The position numbers and the translations under genes were made by a program. Shown here one piece after another: positions 6,327-7,470 of a stretch of 7,470 bases of DNA. The stretch covers positions 1 to 7,470 of the forward strand of contig DASVGV010000071.1 of the NCBI GenBank assembly GCA_036379355.1. Reading direction: 5' to 3'. The notes below the pieces were generated by a model, which saw only the letters and a list, made by a program, of their open reading frames with translations, was not told the origin of the DNA and did not search any database. The stretch comes from CAJCIY01 sp036379355 (GTDB taxonomy: Bacteria; Actinomycetota; Actinomycetes; Mycobacteriales; CAJCIY01). How positions within the stretch are numbered: the stretch's first letter is position 1; every line of letters begins with the position of its first letter.

Positions 6327-7470
6327 TCAGAACGCGTCGGCGGGGCGGTAGATGCCCCACACCTCGCGCAGCACGTTGCAGACCTCGCCGACGGTGGCCC
6401 GGGCACGCAGCGCCTCGCGCATCGGGTACAGCACGTTGTCGGTCCCCGTCGCCGCCGCGGCCAGCGCGGCCAGATGCTCGTCGACGACCCCCTGGTCACG
6501 CGCCGCCCGCAGCGCGGCAAGCCGCTCGGACTGCTCGGCCTCGATCGCCGGGTCCACCCGCAGCGGCTCGTACCGCTCCTCGGTGTCGGCGACGAACCGG
6601 TTCAGGCCGACGACGGTGCGGCTGCCGTCCTCGATGCCCAGCGCGACGGCGTACGCCGCCTGCTCGATCTCGGACTTCTGGTAGCCCTGCTCGATCGCCT
6701 GGACGGCGCCGCCCCGCTTCTCGACCTCGGCCATCAGCGACCGGGCGGCCCCCTCGAGCTCGTCGGTCATGGCCTCGACGGCGTACGAGCCGGCGAACGG
6801 GTCGACGGTGGCCGTGACGTCCGTCTCGTACGCCAGCACCTGCTGGGTGCGCAGGGCCAGCGTCGCGGCCTTCATCGTCGGCAGCGCGATCGCCTCGTCG
6901 AAGGAGTTGGTGTGCAGGCTCTGGGTGCCGCCGAGGACGGCGGCCAGGCCCTGGACGGCGACCCGGACGAGGTTGACCTCCGGCTGCTGCGCCGTCAGCT
7001 GCACGCCCGCCGTCTGCGTGTGGAACCGGAGCATCAGCGACTTCGGGTTCTTCGCGCCGAACTCGTCGGCCATGACCTGAGCCCAGATGCGGCGGGCCGC
7101 GCGGAACTTCGCGACCTCCTCGAGCAGCGTCGTGCGGCTGACGAAGAAGAACGCCAGGCGGGGGGCGAAGTCGTCGACCTCCTGGCCGGAGGCGATCGCG
7201 GCGCGGACGTACTCGATGCCGTTGGCGAGGGTGAACGCGATCTCCTGCGCGGGCGTCGCCCCGGCCTCGGCCATGTGGTAGCCGGAGATCGAGATGGTGT
7301 TCCACTTGGGGATCTCGGCGCGGCAGTAGCTGAAGATGTCGGTGATCAGCCGCAGCGAGTGCGCCGGCGGGTAGATGTAGGTGCCGCGGGCGATGTACTC
7401 CTTGAGCACGTCGTTCTGGATCGTGCCGGTGAGCTTGCCGGCCGGGATGCCGGCCTCCTCGGCCGCGAGC
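6327..7470 (-). CDS. Acyl-CoA mutase large subunit, methylmalonyl-CoA mutase type, stand-alone catalytic domain (N-terminus outside window)
   Basis: The frame is open to the right edge, giving about 380 C-terminal residues of a B12-dependent mutase TIM-barrel subunit. Motifs include TGTIQNDVLKEYIARGTYIYPP (edge-proximal), SISGYHMAEAGA (~7260-7295), FRAARRIWA, FHTQTAG, LHTNSFDEA and VDPFAGSY. The protein stops right after WGIYRPADAF, so the C-terminal cobalamin-binding domain of fused mutases is absent and must be supplied by a separate small subunit, as in IcmA/IcmB-type enzymes. Measured from the Gln of TIQND (Gln197 in Propionibacterium MutB), Arg at 7386-7388 aligns with Arg207, and Tyr (7278-7280) and His (7275-7277) with Tyr243/His244. 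Arg207 binds the substrate carboxylate and is Gln in isobutyryl-CoA mutase, so a methylmalonyl-CoA-like (dicarboxylic acyl-CoA) substrate is favoured. Tyr89, the other determinant, is off the window. It probably links propionyl-CoA metabolism with succinyl-CoA. Confidence 0.92.
   Translation of the reverse strand, partial: LAAEEAGIPAGKLTGTIQNDVLKEYIARGTYIYPPAHSLRLITDIFSYCRAEIPKWNTISISGYHMAEAGATPAQEIAFTLANGIEYVRAAIASGQEVDDFAPRLAFFFVSRTTLLEEVAKFRAARRIWAQVMADEFGAKNPKSLMLRFHTQTAGVQLTAQQPEVNLVRVAVQGLAAVLGGTQSLHTNSFDEAIALPTMKAATLALRTQQVLAYETDVTATVDPFAGSYAVEAMTDELEGAARSLMAEVEKRGGAVQAIEQGYQKSEIEQAAYAVALGIEDGSRTVVGLNRFVADTEERYEPLRVDPAIEAEQSERLAALRAARDQGVVDEHLAALAAAATGTDNVLYPMREALRARATVGEVCNVLREVWGIYRPADAF

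Noticed and set aside
3962..6817. A 951-codon open frame on the plus strand running through the ligase-side genes, the cyclase and part of the mutase
   Set aside because: Its translation is Arg/Pro/Ala/Gly-rich with no domains, and it crosses several well-supported genes. It is a by-product of high GC content.

Overview
The window is very GC-rich, with strong G/C bias at third codon positions, GTG starts and tightly packed genes. The gene types (an S53 peptidase with actinobacterial-type C-terminal repeats, a Rv0433-like carboxylate-amine ligase, a stand-alone acyl-CoA mutase large subunit) point to a high-GC Actinomycetota chromosome. I cannot place the genus. I see no mobile element, CRISPR array, tRNA or rRNA, and no clear sign of recent transfer.

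Layout. (1) Bases 1-1606, plus strand: the 3' part of a secreted sedolisin-type (S53) peptidase whose catalytic-domain end is followed by three ~120-residue beta-rich repeats. (2) Bases 1607-1695: a convergent intergenic gap with a perfect 11-bp hairpin, the likely terminator. (3) Bases 1696-4174, minus strand: a compact three-gene operon read right to left, consisting of a 75-residue single-pass membrane protein, a YbdK/GCS2-family carboxylate-amine ligase, and an M20D amidohydrolase that overlaps the ligase by 4 bp (GTGA). (4) Bases 4175-4346: a 172-bp divergent control region with possible leader hairpins and a ribosome binding site. (5) Bases 4347-6317, plus strand: a membrane-anchored diguanylate cyclase (TM - extracytoplasmic sensor - TM - HAMP-like linker - GAF - GGDEF) with both active site and inhibitory site intact. 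(6) Bases 6327-7470, minus strand: the C-terminal part of a stand-alone acyl-CoA (methylmalonyl-CoA type) mutase large subunit, open at the right edge, whose stop lies 9 bp from that of the cyclase.

How they work together. Only the minus-strand trio looks like a functional unit: a ligase that forms amide bonds from carboxylates and amines is translationally coupled to a metallohydrolase that breaks N-acyl amide bonds, with a small membrane protein in front. The peptidase, cyclase and mutase look like independent transcription units. No wholly new system is evident. The points most worth following are the ligase/amidohydrolase pair with its unnamed membrane partner, the unclassified sensor of the cyclase, and the multi-repeat tail of the peptidase.
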